Shown one piece after another: positions 1-13,062 of a stretch of DNA of 64,000 nt. A model generated the notes under the pieces. It was given only the letters and a program-made list of their open reading frames with translations, searched no databases and was not told the origin of the DNA. Origin of the DNA: Phoronis australis (taxonomy: Eukaryota > Phoronida > Phoronidae); the NCBI GenBank assembly GCA_002633005.1, contig NMRA01000412.1, forward strand, positions 76,614 through 140,613, in the 5' to 3' direction. Made by a program: the position numbers and the translations under genes. Numbering within the stretch: position 1 is the stretch's first letter; every line of letters starts with the position of its first letter.

Positions 1-322
1 ACTAAGTCCTCACCACTCGCACACAGACTTACCCTAGAACAACTTGCACTTGTGCAACTTGCCCCACTCTAAGCAGAGTGTCCACACACGTATATCCAAT
101 AACTAGTGCAGTGAAGAGCTGATGCAAATATGGCATGAAAAAGAAGGCACTGCGGCCACAAAGTGATTAGAAGTGGCACAAGTTACCCTAGAATAAGTTG
201 CCCTTGAACAAGTTACCCTACCTCCATAAGGTGGAGTAGGTTGTCATAAGTGGGGTAAGTTTCACTAATTTAAGTAGTGTCCAGACTGACCCCAAACCTA
301 GCGACAACTGGAGTAGCTTGTT

Positions 323-500
323 CTAGGGTGAGTCTGTGCCACTGTGTGGATGGCACTGTAGACCCTGAGTGCTAGGGTAAGTCTGTGTGTGAGGTCGCCA
401 CTATAGACCCTGAGTTTTAGGGTAAATCAGTGTGCGGACAACAAAAGAACCTGAGCTCTAGGGTAAGTCTGTGTATGGATGACACTATAGACCCTAAATT
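323..500. repeat. Degenerate minisatellite with splice-donor-like units
   Basis: Four imperfect units of about 40-50 bp, each opening CTAGGGTRAGTCTGTG (or a close variant) and closing AGACCCTGAGT, sit directly upstream of the first visible DEPDC5 exon. Related motifs (CCCTAGAA, AAGTTACCCTA) continue back to position 25 in both orientations. The unit core matches a 5' splice-site consensus. No coding capacity is evident. Confidence 0.7.
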
Positions 501-520
501 CTCATTATTTCCTTTTCCAG

Positions 521-3500
521 ACACCATTAGCATCGAGCAGTCAATCGCCAAGACTTTCCAGCTTCAGCAATACAAAGATGTGTATGTTAACATTGTGGAT
601 CAAAAGGTTTGAATAAGTCGACATTACTGCTGTTCAACATCAGATGCATTGCATCTAGTACATTATTCTGCAGTGTGCTTGGTTTCAATGGGATACAGTA
701 TTCTGCAGTAGTCTTGGCACATTATCAGTACATGCCAAAATTAATAAATTGACCCTAAATTCCATGTCTTGAGCTTTGAGTAAAAGCAGAATCAGGTAGC
801 AGTTTGTTGTGATTGATTTATGGGATGTTAACAAAAAAGGTGAAAACGGTGCAAGTGGAATTAGTCGTCTTGCAAGAAAACTGTGGTTCATTTCATGGAA
901 GTAAGAGACTAAAGACAGAAAATTGTTAAGTTTAATATCCAAATAATCATCAGTGCATCACATTCTAGCGGGTATATTCTCAGAAACTTTGCACTATTGC
1001 TCAGGTGGTATTTAATTATTTTTTAGGAATAGTTGTGTAGAGCGAAAGACTAAATTTCTGACTGAAGTCTTGTATAACTTTTCATCAAACAGGCCTCTGT
1101 TCTGTTTGCCAGGATTTTATGCATTTAGGCCCATGTGCCTTTTTATGATACTTCGCCTATATCCAGATTTCGAAGCTTGCCAGGATCAAATTTCTAATGC
1201 AATGTAAAAACTATTTAGTTGAAGTATTCCAAGAATGCAAGAGACACACAAAAACCCAGTTTAAAACATGGATTGTGCGTATAAACAAGTGATGTCCACC
1301 CCCTGTGCTTATACTTGAAACTTACTAATAGGCACTTTATTCCGAATTTATGACATGAGCCTAAATAAGCACATATTTGGTTTAATGCGAGAAACTCATA
1401 ATAATTTGTTGATTATAGGTTGACACCTCTGCTTGGCTGCTTTATTTTTGTGGCCACTTTGTGGCGTTTTGAGTCACAAGTTGCAGTATATGATTCACTT
1501 TCCTACTCATGTCGTCTTCAACTGAATGACTGGAGATACCCATGCTGTCGTTTAGGGAATTTTGAAATGCATCACACCACTCAACGTTTGCTGAGAATGA
1601 ACACACACAACCTTTCATAACAATCCAAGTCCTTACTCACTCCAGCTTTGTAGTAGCTATAGTGCCCATTTTCTAAAATGCCCTTGCCCTTAAGGAACGT
1701 TTAACCAACAGTGTTCAACCTTTTTAAAAAACCTCATCTTTTTTGCGAAACTGTTGCCTTTTCGCCTTTTAATATAGATATCGTTGTTTTAATTATATGA
1801 TTATTTAAAGCTTTTCACACCAGCTCTGCAATGAATATATTTCGATCCCAGTTTTGAGTGTGCTCCTATCTCATTAATGGGGCAGTTGTAAAATGCATTG
1901 CTACATGCACTCAACATGGTCATGACAATAATGATATTGACAATCTCGCTTTTTTCAGGAAGTTGCCCTTGACCTTGTGGAGTTGACCTTCAAAGAGCAA
2001 TATTTGGGTCGTTCGGCCATGTGGCGGCTGACAAAGAATATGGTGAACACGTGCGTGTACCTGACCAAGAAAGTTGAGTTTGCTGGAATCAGGTGTGTGT
2101 TTTAGTTGTCCATAACTGGATGAATATTGCAGAAGCTACATTGCTGGCCAATTAAAGTACTGACTGAGATAAAATGACCCGGAATTTCCTGTCGTGAAGA
2201 CTGGCTGAAAGCTGAATTCATCATTGGAGTAGTTTTTTTTCATGACCAAGAATGAAGGGGAACTTACAGTAAAGTTAGTAAGGTGGCTAAGCCATTCTGT
2301 AATTAGAATTTTGTTGCCTTATAAATGTAACCAGTCATTTTATGCTATTAACATTTATAGCGATCATGATGGGGAAACAGTATTCTGTCTGTTTACTTTT
2401 GTCTTGTACTGTACTTGTCCTATTGATTACTTTTGTCTTGTACTGTACTTGATAACACGCATGGTTTTCAAAAACAGCTCACAGGATCTGTTATTCAGGA
2501 AAATTGGTAACATTTCAAACTAAAAAAGATTTGGCTAGTTTTCAAACTATTTAGTTTGTGCCATTTTTGCTTCCAGTTTAACTCTCAGTTTTCCCCATAG
2601 TTTTGGTGAAGCTAGATGAATTTCAATGAAATTTGTTAACTTTTTTGAAAACTACTTTAAGTGCTAAGATATTGGGATAACAACTGACTTTTAATGCCTG
2701 TGCAAGCCGTGTGATTTTCAAATGACTTTTGTCTAAAGTCTCCTTTCTTCACTGTTTGGAGAAGTGCTCTCTATCAGTTTCAAATTGTGACAAAAGAACT
2801 GATTCTGTTACCATGTAAATGCACCTGAATAAGAAGTTCATTGTAACCACCAGCAACGAAGAATATTTATTTATTGATTATGAACATACATAAAGATCAT
2901 CATTTTCTAAGTTCGTGACAACTGGTAGGGCACGTCTCCAGTTTCATAAAGCAAAGAAGTGAAGGCAGAAACCAATTGAAACCGGTCTGTTGAAAATCTG
3001 GATAGGTGTTAAATGTGGTTAAAAAGTTTCAAGTAATCTTTTTCCTGAAGGGTTGGGGATAATTTTACATTTAATTGTCAGTGTAGTGCAACAGATTCGT
3101 TAGACTTTGACTCCTGAGGATGTTAGATTTATGTGCAATCCACGCGATTATGAATTTCAAATCAAACTTGTTTCAGAGCACAAGTAAGCGAGATGTGGGC
3201 AAAAGGTGAAAAGATGGCATGTGGTGTTGTCCTGAAGAGCACCAGGGTGAGTCCAAGTTGAACTGGGTCAGTCTGTAATCTGTGTCACTTGAAATGGAGT
3301 GTAACATTCATTCTTCAATCCATATCATTCTGTTAGTGATGTGTTTTCTATAGCTTCAAGTGATTCAACTGCAGAATATTGTTGGCTTGAGTGTCGCGAT
3401 AAATTGTGCTAGTATTGCAATTTTGCCATGGTCAGGATGCAATAATTACTTACAACATTGAAGACCTGTGTAATTGGCATAAGTGAATTGTTCAAATTGC

Positions 3501-6500
3501 CTATTTCCTCCATAGCACCGAAGCATTGAAATTCAGTGAGATAGCAATTGTATAGCTTTTGTTGACAGATATTTTTGCCACCTTTCGTTCAAATAGGAAC
3601 TGGATGAAGATTTAAGGCTTTTTTATTTTAGGCATAATGATTGTAATTTACAGACATAAGAAGTACTAATTGTATTCTTCAGGTTGTGTTCCGTTCACCG
3701 ACAGCTGTGGCCAACATCTTCATTCAGATGAGCCGAGAAATGTGGGAGTTTGATCACTATGGCGACCTCTACTATGAGAAAGCTGTTGGTGGGTTCTTGA
3801 CAGATCTGTTCAGAAAGTGGAAGGTGAGAGTTAACCAGGACTTGTTGTGGAAGCAGTGTTGAATGTGTGCTGTATAAGCATATACCAGAAAAGCTTTTCG
3901 AAAATATGCCCTGAGTGCAATCTTAAATCCTTCCATAGTTCCACAGGAAATGCACTCCAAAACCATTTACTGAACTCAGATTTCACTCGCAGACTCATTG
4001 CCAATGGGAGAAAGTGATGTATTGATAAAGTTTGGATTTGATTTTTTTTTCTGAAAATGCAGCCTGCTAAATACACTGCATGGGGTTGTATAAGGAAAGT
4101 TAAATTATGCTCAATAATCAATACCAACACATTTCTGGAATCCCTTTCTTCTGGGTTTGCTTAGTGCTACGCGATAGTTTGTAATATTATGCACAGTGTC
4201 TTATACTGAGTCTGCGTAGTAATACGAAAAAATAATGCCTGAACACAGGCTGGGGTGCTTTAAATTTGAAGTTTTGTTCAGAAATATGCAACAGTGTGAC
4301 ATTTTAGTTCAAGTTCATTTTAAAGAGAGGACCTCAATATTTCTCCCTTATGTGGCAATTGAAAAAATCCCGTTTAATATATGAAATAATGCGTTTAGTT
4401 TTCAGTCACAAAGTTGTTTACTGGAGTGGTAATCCACACAATTTTTTTCATATTTTTATTTTTTTCCAGCATGATAATTACATGTCACATAAAACAATAC
4501 AGTATACATCGTTTACAAAGAATAACATTAAATCGTTAGTCAACAAGTACCGTATTTCCTTCAGGATGTAATTTAATAAAGTTGATGAAAATCCACACAA
4601 ATAACTGTCTACAAAACTTTTGTTTGGTGATATGTGCTAGAAAGCTGCATGCTTGTGTTTCTTGTTTAAGTAATTCAAAATTATCTGGAATTTGACTCAA
4701 TTTCTTGTCCACAATTAAATTTTTTTGCAGTGTGTAATGCAGTTTTGGAGTCCGTGACACAAGCTTCAGTCTTGTGTTGGTTTGCCACCTTGTTACATAA
4801 TAATTAGAGGTCTGCGACATGTGCTCTTGTTTTGGTTCTCTCTACACGGTACATGTAATGAGTGATTCACAATACCTGAGATACCAGGTATCTTAAATGC
4901 ATTCACAACATGCTCTTGATCTTCATACATTTGAAAATTTAATAGCTAAATTCAGTTAATAATTCGACGTGATGGAAATACCGCAAAGTCACTGTACATT
5001 GAAAACTTGGAGTATCAGATCTAAATTGTTCGTAGTCTCTTAATCATTGATTTAAGGTACACTTTATTAGACGTTCGTGTTGTTCACAGGAAGGTAACTG
5101 TTGCCATGACGTCACAATCACTCTATTCTCAAGAACATTTTATGAAGCTTCTTCAATAGGTAGGTGAAAAGAACAGTATACAGTCATCTCGTTTAACACT
5201 GTTGTATTGTTTTCTTTACGTGATAATTCAGCAATTAAGTAAAACATCTGATGTATTAATGTTGCCGGAACCGATTTTGGCAAATGATATTGTTAAAATT
5301 TAATTCATACCATATTTTTCATATTTTATAGGTCAGCATTGGTCATGATCTTTAATCCAGATCCAAAAATCCCCAAAAGCCGCTTGTCCTTGCATTCTGC
5401 AATAATAATGGAGAAAAAAATAATCAGGGTCCCTGGCAAAGTTGCTCCACATTTGGTGTAAGAGAAAGCAGGAACATGCAGCTTTGTGGATTTTTTGTAT
5501 CCAGGTCAGAGATCATGATTCATGTCGATGCATAACATACAAAAAATTCTGTATGATAATAAGATGAATGGTATCAGTCATCTAGTTGAGTAGATAACAT
5601 ACTATTAGTGAAAAATAAACCAAATACTGATCACATGACGAGTCACATGATACGGAAGTCCTCGAGATGACGTAACGTACACTGTAGTCAACTCAAATCC
5701 ACAATGTTCAAAAAACTCTTTAAGTTGAATTTCAGCTGCTTTGTTTACGAAAATTGATGCCAGCAATGTTTTATTTGAACCTTCCTTTGGTTTATTTTTT
5801 ATTAAAACCTCATACAGTCTTTCAAGATTTCTTTAGTGCTGTGGAGCATGCTGTTTGTTTTTCTGAGCAGTACTTAAAAAAAAAACGGTCATACTGAGGA
5901 ATAACGGGAGTTTGATGTTATACTTATTGTCAACTGTATAGAATTTGAAAGACTTTTATTGAAAATGCACCTGAATTCGGCATTTGGGTTGTTGATTGTG
6001 AAATGGGTCTTACTTGAACTTTCACAGACGAGTTTCCTGTGGCGATGCGTGACTGTATTCAACAGGACTTTAAAGGCAGGTTTTATGAAGACTTCTACAG
6101 GTTTGTCTTGCTGTTGTGCCAACACTAACAAACTATACAATGAGGGCAATATACAGGGGTCTCACAGTTTGAGATCCAGTTAGATGCCTGTTATTCAGGT
6201 GATAAAACTGGTTCTCAAAATATGAGATCCTGAGTGTGTAAGCCACTATTACCCAATGAAGAACTCGGACTTTACTAGGTGATGGCTGTGAGACAATAGT
6301 CCTTGCCTATGGAAATGCACGTGTTCACTTGATACTCGTATCCCACGAATGACCCATGTGGCCCGTGGAGAGGGCAAAAAATAGTTAATAGAAAAATCAA
6401 AACTATCGTAAAAATCAATCCTGTTTGGAAAATCAATTTGTAAAAATCAAACCTAATTATAAAAATCAATCATGTTTGGAAAATCAAAGCGAACTCGTAG

Positions 6501-9500
6501 AAATCAAACCTGTTTGGAAAATCAAACCTGTCAGTGGAAACAGGAACTAGCTAAGTGCGTGGAAAGGGAAAATTAGAATTAGGTTTGATTTTTCAGTTAA
6601 CTAGTATGTTTTTCCCTTTCCTCGGCCCATACTTTGTTATAAGTATTCAGGCGATAAAAAGGCCCTTTGTTCATTAGCGCCACCTAGTGAATATTGAGTT
6701 ACTCAGTATGATATAACAAGAAGCTGCTATGAGCACGTTTGGTACTAAAAGAGACTTCACTTTGAATTCAATTCTGCCCGATTATTGCTAGGGCATATTG
6801 AACTATTGGAGAAAATTCACGGCTTCTGTTTTATTCGCAATGATTTGACATCGCAAGTGCCTTCACTATTGGTAGCATTTTATGTTATGTGACATGCACC
6901 AGGTTCCACAATTATAAACAAGTTGAAACCAATTTTGTAATTATGATGGATGGTCTTAAATCAGGCTGTGTTTCTTTGATGGAAGGCAGGTTCGTGGCAT
7001 CTTTTAGTTTGTAACCTATTCATCTGCAGCAGTTATTGAATTTTTTGTGAGTTTCTTCCCATCAGTGGGAGAGCTTGTTCTATTTTCCTGATGTAAACAA
7101 TCGTGAATAGTTATCAAATCGTCTGCAGGATTGCAGAAGTAGTCCAAGAATGCACTCAATTTTGTTACTGTTAGCACTATGTGCATTACGTGTCCAAGCC
7201 CTTTTGTGGTTTTTTAATTTTTAAGTTTTTTAACTCTGACACAGTTATTGAAATCCACTCAGTCCAAGACTTATCACATATCTTTAAAGTCTGTTCCAAA
7301 CAATGTTTCTTTAAGTTAATAATCAGATTCAATATTCATTAATTTGCATGGCAATTATGTGACTGAGTGTGCTGTTTTCAGAGTCTGTCTTTATTTTATT
7401 GTGTTTTCACTATCTAAGTATTTGATTACGTGTACTTAGTTTGCTTTTCTACGTACTTATCAACTCATTAACACGTCTTAATTATGAGTTTCCTTAGATG
7501 CCTTAGACATGGCGGAATATAAACAGCAGCATGTTTAAACTACAATAATAAAAACTGTAAATTGGTCTGAACAACGGAGTCAAATCTGGGTCATTAAATT
7601 CTAAAAAAATCCCTGTCTTAATGTGAAACTTAATTCCACCTAATTGGTCGAAACCGAGATTACTATGGCTAGGAAATGTTTAAGTCTAGTTGGATAGATT
7701 TTTTACACATTTTTGATGTCACATTTAAACATGATGTGAGGAATTCGCGTCTTTCTGAAATAAAATCACTTAGTGTCTGTGTGTTTAGTTAATTTGTTTT
7801 TCAGTTTTTTCATCAGATCGCATACAATCAATGGATAGAAAATATGTGTGAAAATGTTTCAGTTCGCACGATGATGATGTGAGTCCATTGTTTTCAAAAA
7901 ACAAGTTTATTATTTCATTGCCATGGTAATAACATTGCATTTTCTCCACTTGTTCTCAATGCAAGGAGGTAAATACTAATTTGCTTTCGCATGCTATATA
8001 GCTCATAATTCCTCAATAGCTGTTTTTGTCAAACACATGTTGGGTTTTTGTGTGCATTTTGTTCATTTCAAGCTTTGCCTGAATCTTTGTCATTTGTTCT
8101 AGAGCCAGGGACTAATCTCTTGTACTTGGAATCGAACTTGAAATCATTTTTGAGATTTTCCATTTTGTGTAAATTAAAAATAAATGCCTATTGCACTGTG
8201 CTTGGAATGCATTAATTATAATAGGTGGATGACTGGCTAATCCTAGTTTTTAATTGAGCCTGAACTCCAAACTTAGTGTTTTTACTCGAAATCTCTAGTT
8301 TTTACTAGAGTTTGTTGCTCTAATCTAGGGACTGTCAAGTGCAAACTTGGACTAGAAACACGTTTGCATAAACCATAACATACTCAACCACAGAATAATA
8401 AGCACATGTCTTGAGTAGAGTAGAAAATGCCAAAAATAATTTCGAGTTCAATTTTGAGTAAAAGGATGAGACCCCTTGTGTGTCAACTTGCCGCAGTTAA
8501 CTTTCTGTTTTCAAAACCATTTAAGGCTAGCTTTTAGTTATTCACAACGAGCATTTGCAGGCTTAAAGACTATTAGTTGTTAGCTATCGCTATCCTTCTT
8601 ATGAGGGCCTTGGTCACAAGCTATTTGATGTGGTTTTCAGTTATACCAACTAAGCGATATTTTGATTCATGCAGTGGATTGTGATGTGAAATTATCATTT
8701 AGTTGGTCAAGGCCCTGAGGAGAAAGTTGGATTCATGATAACTAACGATGTGTCTGTCATTGGTGAATTTTTTCTACCCGCAATTAGTGCAAAATTTCCT
8801 ATTGTTTTACCCATTAGTTTACAGTTCTGTAGTAATTATGCTATATTTTGGTTTGATTTCCCTTTATACACTTAATGAGAATTGTATTGCATTCAAAATT
8901 ATGGTGTTAAAACATTAAATATGAATACTGCAATGTGTTAAATTTGTTTAGTCTTGAAACAATTTTATAAGTTTTGTTCACTAAATATTGTTTATTTATT
9001 GGAAGTTGGCAAATTGTGGAAACTAAATGTTGATAAAATCGTTGACATACATTTAAAGCTAAATAATTGACACATTGATTTGTCACAAGTTAGTGCTAAG
9101 CAAATGGATAATCAAGGCGAGAATTGTAATTTCATAGAAATTAGCAGTAGCCCAAAATCAAACTCATTTGCTCCGCAATAACGGCTGAACACTCTGCTGA
9201 TGAGACAAATCCCACTTGTTAAACAGCAGAGTATTTTAAGTATTAAAATCATTGGTGAATTCATCAGCCTTGATGTCAGTGAATATCTGTCTTACAATGA
9301 CAAGAATTGAGGATTTGTAAAAAAATCACAAAAACAAAGGATTTTGTTGTAGTAATAACTTCAAGAAGTCTATCCCATCCAACAATCGCAAAATTGCACT
9401 TTTGGCCGCATAAACAATAAATCCATTTAACGAAGTTTAAACTTTTTTGTACAACCAGTCAGTGATGCTGTGTTTGGACACCAAAGCATGATACGTAACA

Positions 9501-12500
9501 ATATCGTATAGTTTGTTATGAAAGAGCATAGCATTTTCTGCATTCAGTTTGTCTCATCAGAAAATTACCTTTTGTCCTAGAGTGTACATCTGAATGGAAT
9601 CGCTCTGACTGTGTATTTAGGCTCAGAGTTTTGCATAATTTGTGACACTGTATAATTCTATCTCGCTGGAAATTGGGAATAGTCACTTACAGAGGTCCAG
9701 AATTTTAGAACCAGTTTGATGCCCCTTATTCAGTGGAGAAAACTGGTTCTTGAAATGCAGGACTCCTAACTATAAATTTCCCCTGAGTTGTTAGTTATTT
9801 GTGATTGTTTTGATACTTTTTTCTGCCAGGGTTGTTGTCCAAAATGAACGCTATGAGGAATGGACTTCAACTATTGTCAAACTCAAACAGCTCTTTGTCG
9901 AGTACCCTAAACGTGTGCTGCATTATCACGAGAAGAATCACGCAGAGACGGGCTTACCCAAGGCCGTGAACTCTAACGCTGCTGATGGCAACTTCCTTGA
10001 AGTGCTCAACATGTCCTTGAATGGTAAATAAATGCATTCGATGTTGTAGAACTATGATATGAGTCAATGCAGGATGGCCCAGGACTCTCACTTTCTGTTG
10101 CCCATTGAGACTTTACAATCCCAATGTCGTACTATTCAAAAGTTCTGTGAATCCATGTGGCAATGTGACTGACTCTTGTCTGTCTGATTCTGGTCACATT
10201 TGATTTAGGTCTGTCTGTATGTAAAAGGTGCATTTGTTACAGTCTGATGGATTCCATTCTGCCACAGCTGTTTTTTACAAATGCATTACACTGAGTGTTG
10301 TAGCATTTGGTTATAGTTTGTTTGTTTATCCACCCCTTTATTCATTATTTTTGTTTAAAATTTGTGTCAGCTTGTTTCTTTTTGAAACTTAAGCTTCTTT
10401 GCGACATGTTAGAGGGTTGTTAAAATATTGTCCGGCTTGATGTTTATAAAACACAACTTCAATAATTACCACTGTCACAGCTCAAACGTAGACTTACAAA
10501 GTCTTCGGAATGTGTTTAAATTTTAGTGTTTGAGAAAAGTTACTTGGATCGTAACTTCGACCGCACTGGAAAGATGGCGATGGTGATATCTCCGGGGACG
10601 GGAGTGTTTGAGGTGGACAGAGACTTGACAAATATCACGAAACACAGGACAATTGGCAGTGGTAAGGGGTTCATTGCTGGGTCGCCATTGGTAGGGAGTG
10701 CATGACTGAGCAGCCAATAGTAGAGGGTGCATGGCCATGGAGTTATTGGGAGCCTCCTTCAAGTGAGAGTAAATCAAGTTACTAACGGCGAATGTACAGT
10801 GAAAGCTATCTGTGAATCTGGTTCTTTCCACAGTGTAATCATATGGACTTGGTAATGCACTTGTTGGATCCTTATCAATGCTCAATGTTGCTCTTGGGTA
10901 ACGGTTCTGAACATCGTCTGGAGAACCCAGCATATAGTTTCTGAAATTTTCTCTTGAAAGGGATAAATCCAATCGGTCAGTTCTGAGGTATGGTTTTCCT
11001 AAGTAAACCAAATGATGAAAATTTCCTATGGAAGCACTGCACAACCCAACAATAATGCTAATTTAGGAATTTAGTTTTTTTTGAAAACAAGAAAAGAAGA
11101 TAATTATTATTGAATTTTAAACAGAAGCTGCTGTGAAGATTCGTGAATTGTATTTAACATATTTTTCTGTTTTACTGCTAGGTGTGGGTGCTGATTTAGT
11201 GTGTATGGGTGAACAGCCACTCCATGCTGTTCCTCTCTTTAAGGTACGTCTGCTTTGGCCGACACCTGTAAGTTATCTTAGAATTTTAAGGGATTTGCCC
11301 TGTGTATTTTTTTTGACAATTGTGGTAAGTACACTCTCATATAACTTTTTCCTCATGCTGTCAGGAATTTTCTAAAAGTGTGAAGTTCTTTTTTTATTAA
11401 GAGTGCAAGAAAGTTACCACTGTTTGACGATTTGTGTTTTTTAAAATAGAAATACAAATGCAAGAGTTTTACATTTAATTGTTTGCTTAAAAATTATCTG
11501 ATTTCCAGCATACTTGTATTGTTTACATTCAGTTGACAGATGCTCATTTAGGTGATATTTAATTATGACTTCTAGTTTGTTGGTAGAATTTTGTGACAAA
11601 AAGCATTCAGATAAAATATGAAGGGTTCTAAGGATAGAGCTGGTTTGTGGGTTAAACATGCAAACAAGGCTGAGGGTGGCTTTTTTGAAAAATAGTGAAA
11701 AATAATGACATATGACACCACTGAAGAATTGAGCAGAGTATATACTGTGATTTGCTAAATGCATGTCTTGCAAGAGATAATGTGGGAGAGTGCCTCATGT
11801 GGTGTCCATGTCCTGTTTATGATTTTGGAGAACCTCTGCAACGTCGTGCAATTTCAGATGAAACTGGGGCACAAATTGACACCCAGATGCTCAATTGCAA
11901 AATTCCCCACAGTTGTCACTTCTCATTTCCTTCTGTATTGTAGTTTTTAAGTCGCGGCAGTTGTTCATCCGAGTTCAATGTCAGCGATGACTACAGTATC
12001 CCTCACTGGATTAATCTGAGGTGAGAAAGGCGCATCATAGTTTCCTTACTTTCTTTTTTTATGAATTACTTTGTCTTCTAGTACTTACTTTCTAGAATTT
12101 CTTTTTTTTTTAATTGCACTTCTAGTGCCATCAGGTTTTAGCTGTTTGGAGGCATTTTACCAAGTGCTTTGTGTAAATAGTTTTACTTTCTTTAAAAAGA
12201 CAAGTGTGTTGAATTTGTCAAAAGAACTTGGACAATGCAATTCTGTAGGAAGGCCAATTAAGACATTTTTATTGGTAGGCTCTTTCAAGGCACTGTTGGC
12301 TTTGTAAACTGGCTAAAACTTGTCAAATGATAGGTATTAAAAATCTTTTGGACCAGTGAAAGATTGCGTAAAGTCCCTGCAAGAGGGATATCAATTCATT
12401 GAACTGTTAGGCTTTCATTCTGTAACCTTATATTGAGTCAGTATCGCGTTTTTATTTGAAATCTTGTGCTTTCTTGTGGAGCGTCTTATAAATCCAACAC

Positions 12501-13062
12501 CATCACTCCTCATTTTGTGCTTCATTTCTTGTCCAACATGAGGCAACAACTACACTAACATTTAGGGTTTTGTTACCACAATACCTAAGTGATCTTACAC
12601 CAGATTGTGGGTCACCCATGCTAATCAATTCACACTGCTGAAGAAAACCTAGTATTCTCTAATTTCTTTCACATTGATTTTAAAAATTCAAAGATGGCTA
12701 ATATGTACTTTTTGATTTTAAAAACAATCACGTTTGCTGTTTGCCATTGTTCACTCTTTTACTTGACGTATGCTCAACAGGCGCGTTGATTTACGGCCAC
12801 AATTATCTCATCCAGCACATTCTGCCAAGCCCATGAATTGTGACTAGCTCACTTCAGTCTGTGACGGTGCCTATGATGTGATCAATACTGTGTCTTGCAA
12901 TTCATCTAGTGATGATCTACACTCTATAGTCAATGCACTTCTAAAATATTGTTTAGTTCTAATGACATGCTCTCCGCCATTTCTAGTTTTTACACATCCC
13001 AAAATCAAAAGGAACTCGGTGGTCTTTCATTCAGACCTCGCATCAAGATTCCAACGATTGAG
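521..13062 (+). CDS. DEPDC5: DEPDC5 exons encoding the N-terminal and SABA-region part
   Basis: Eleven exons from 521 to 13062 encode the conserved N-terminal part and the SABA region, through which human DEPDC5 contacts the Rag GTPases. Landmarks in order: [20 protein letters not shown] (521), [20 protein letters not shown] (1959), [17 protein letters not shown] and [18 protein letters not shown] (3683), [12 protein letters not shown] (5090), GRFYEDFY (6028), [13 protein letters not shown] (9830), NFDRTGK and GTGVFEVDR (10527), [17 protein letters not shown] (11182), YSIPHWIN (11944) and [11 protein letters not shown] (12957). Every boundary closes in phase. Introns range from 436 nt to 3.7 kb. 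The conservation is strong enough that these exons are not in doubt. Confidence 0.93.

Larger units (their letters stand above)
6101..9829 (+). other. Longest DEPDC5 intron (3.7 kb), with small repeat elements
   Basis: AT-rich DNA between exons 6028-6100 and 9830-10023. It holds two copies of a palindromic element (6155-6235, 9690-9772), an inverted-repeat element (6355-6632) and a short motif CATTAGCGCCACCTAGTGAA near 6673 that recurs near 36587 and, diverged, near 59172. The rest (6640-9680) shows nothing I can name. Confidence 0.6.

Noticed and set aside
10523-11044. 173-aa open frame on the minus strand, the longest outside the recognised exons
   Set aside because: It lies antisense to DEPDC5 exon 10527-10661 and runs into the intron; no recognised domain, no splice context and no conserved content.
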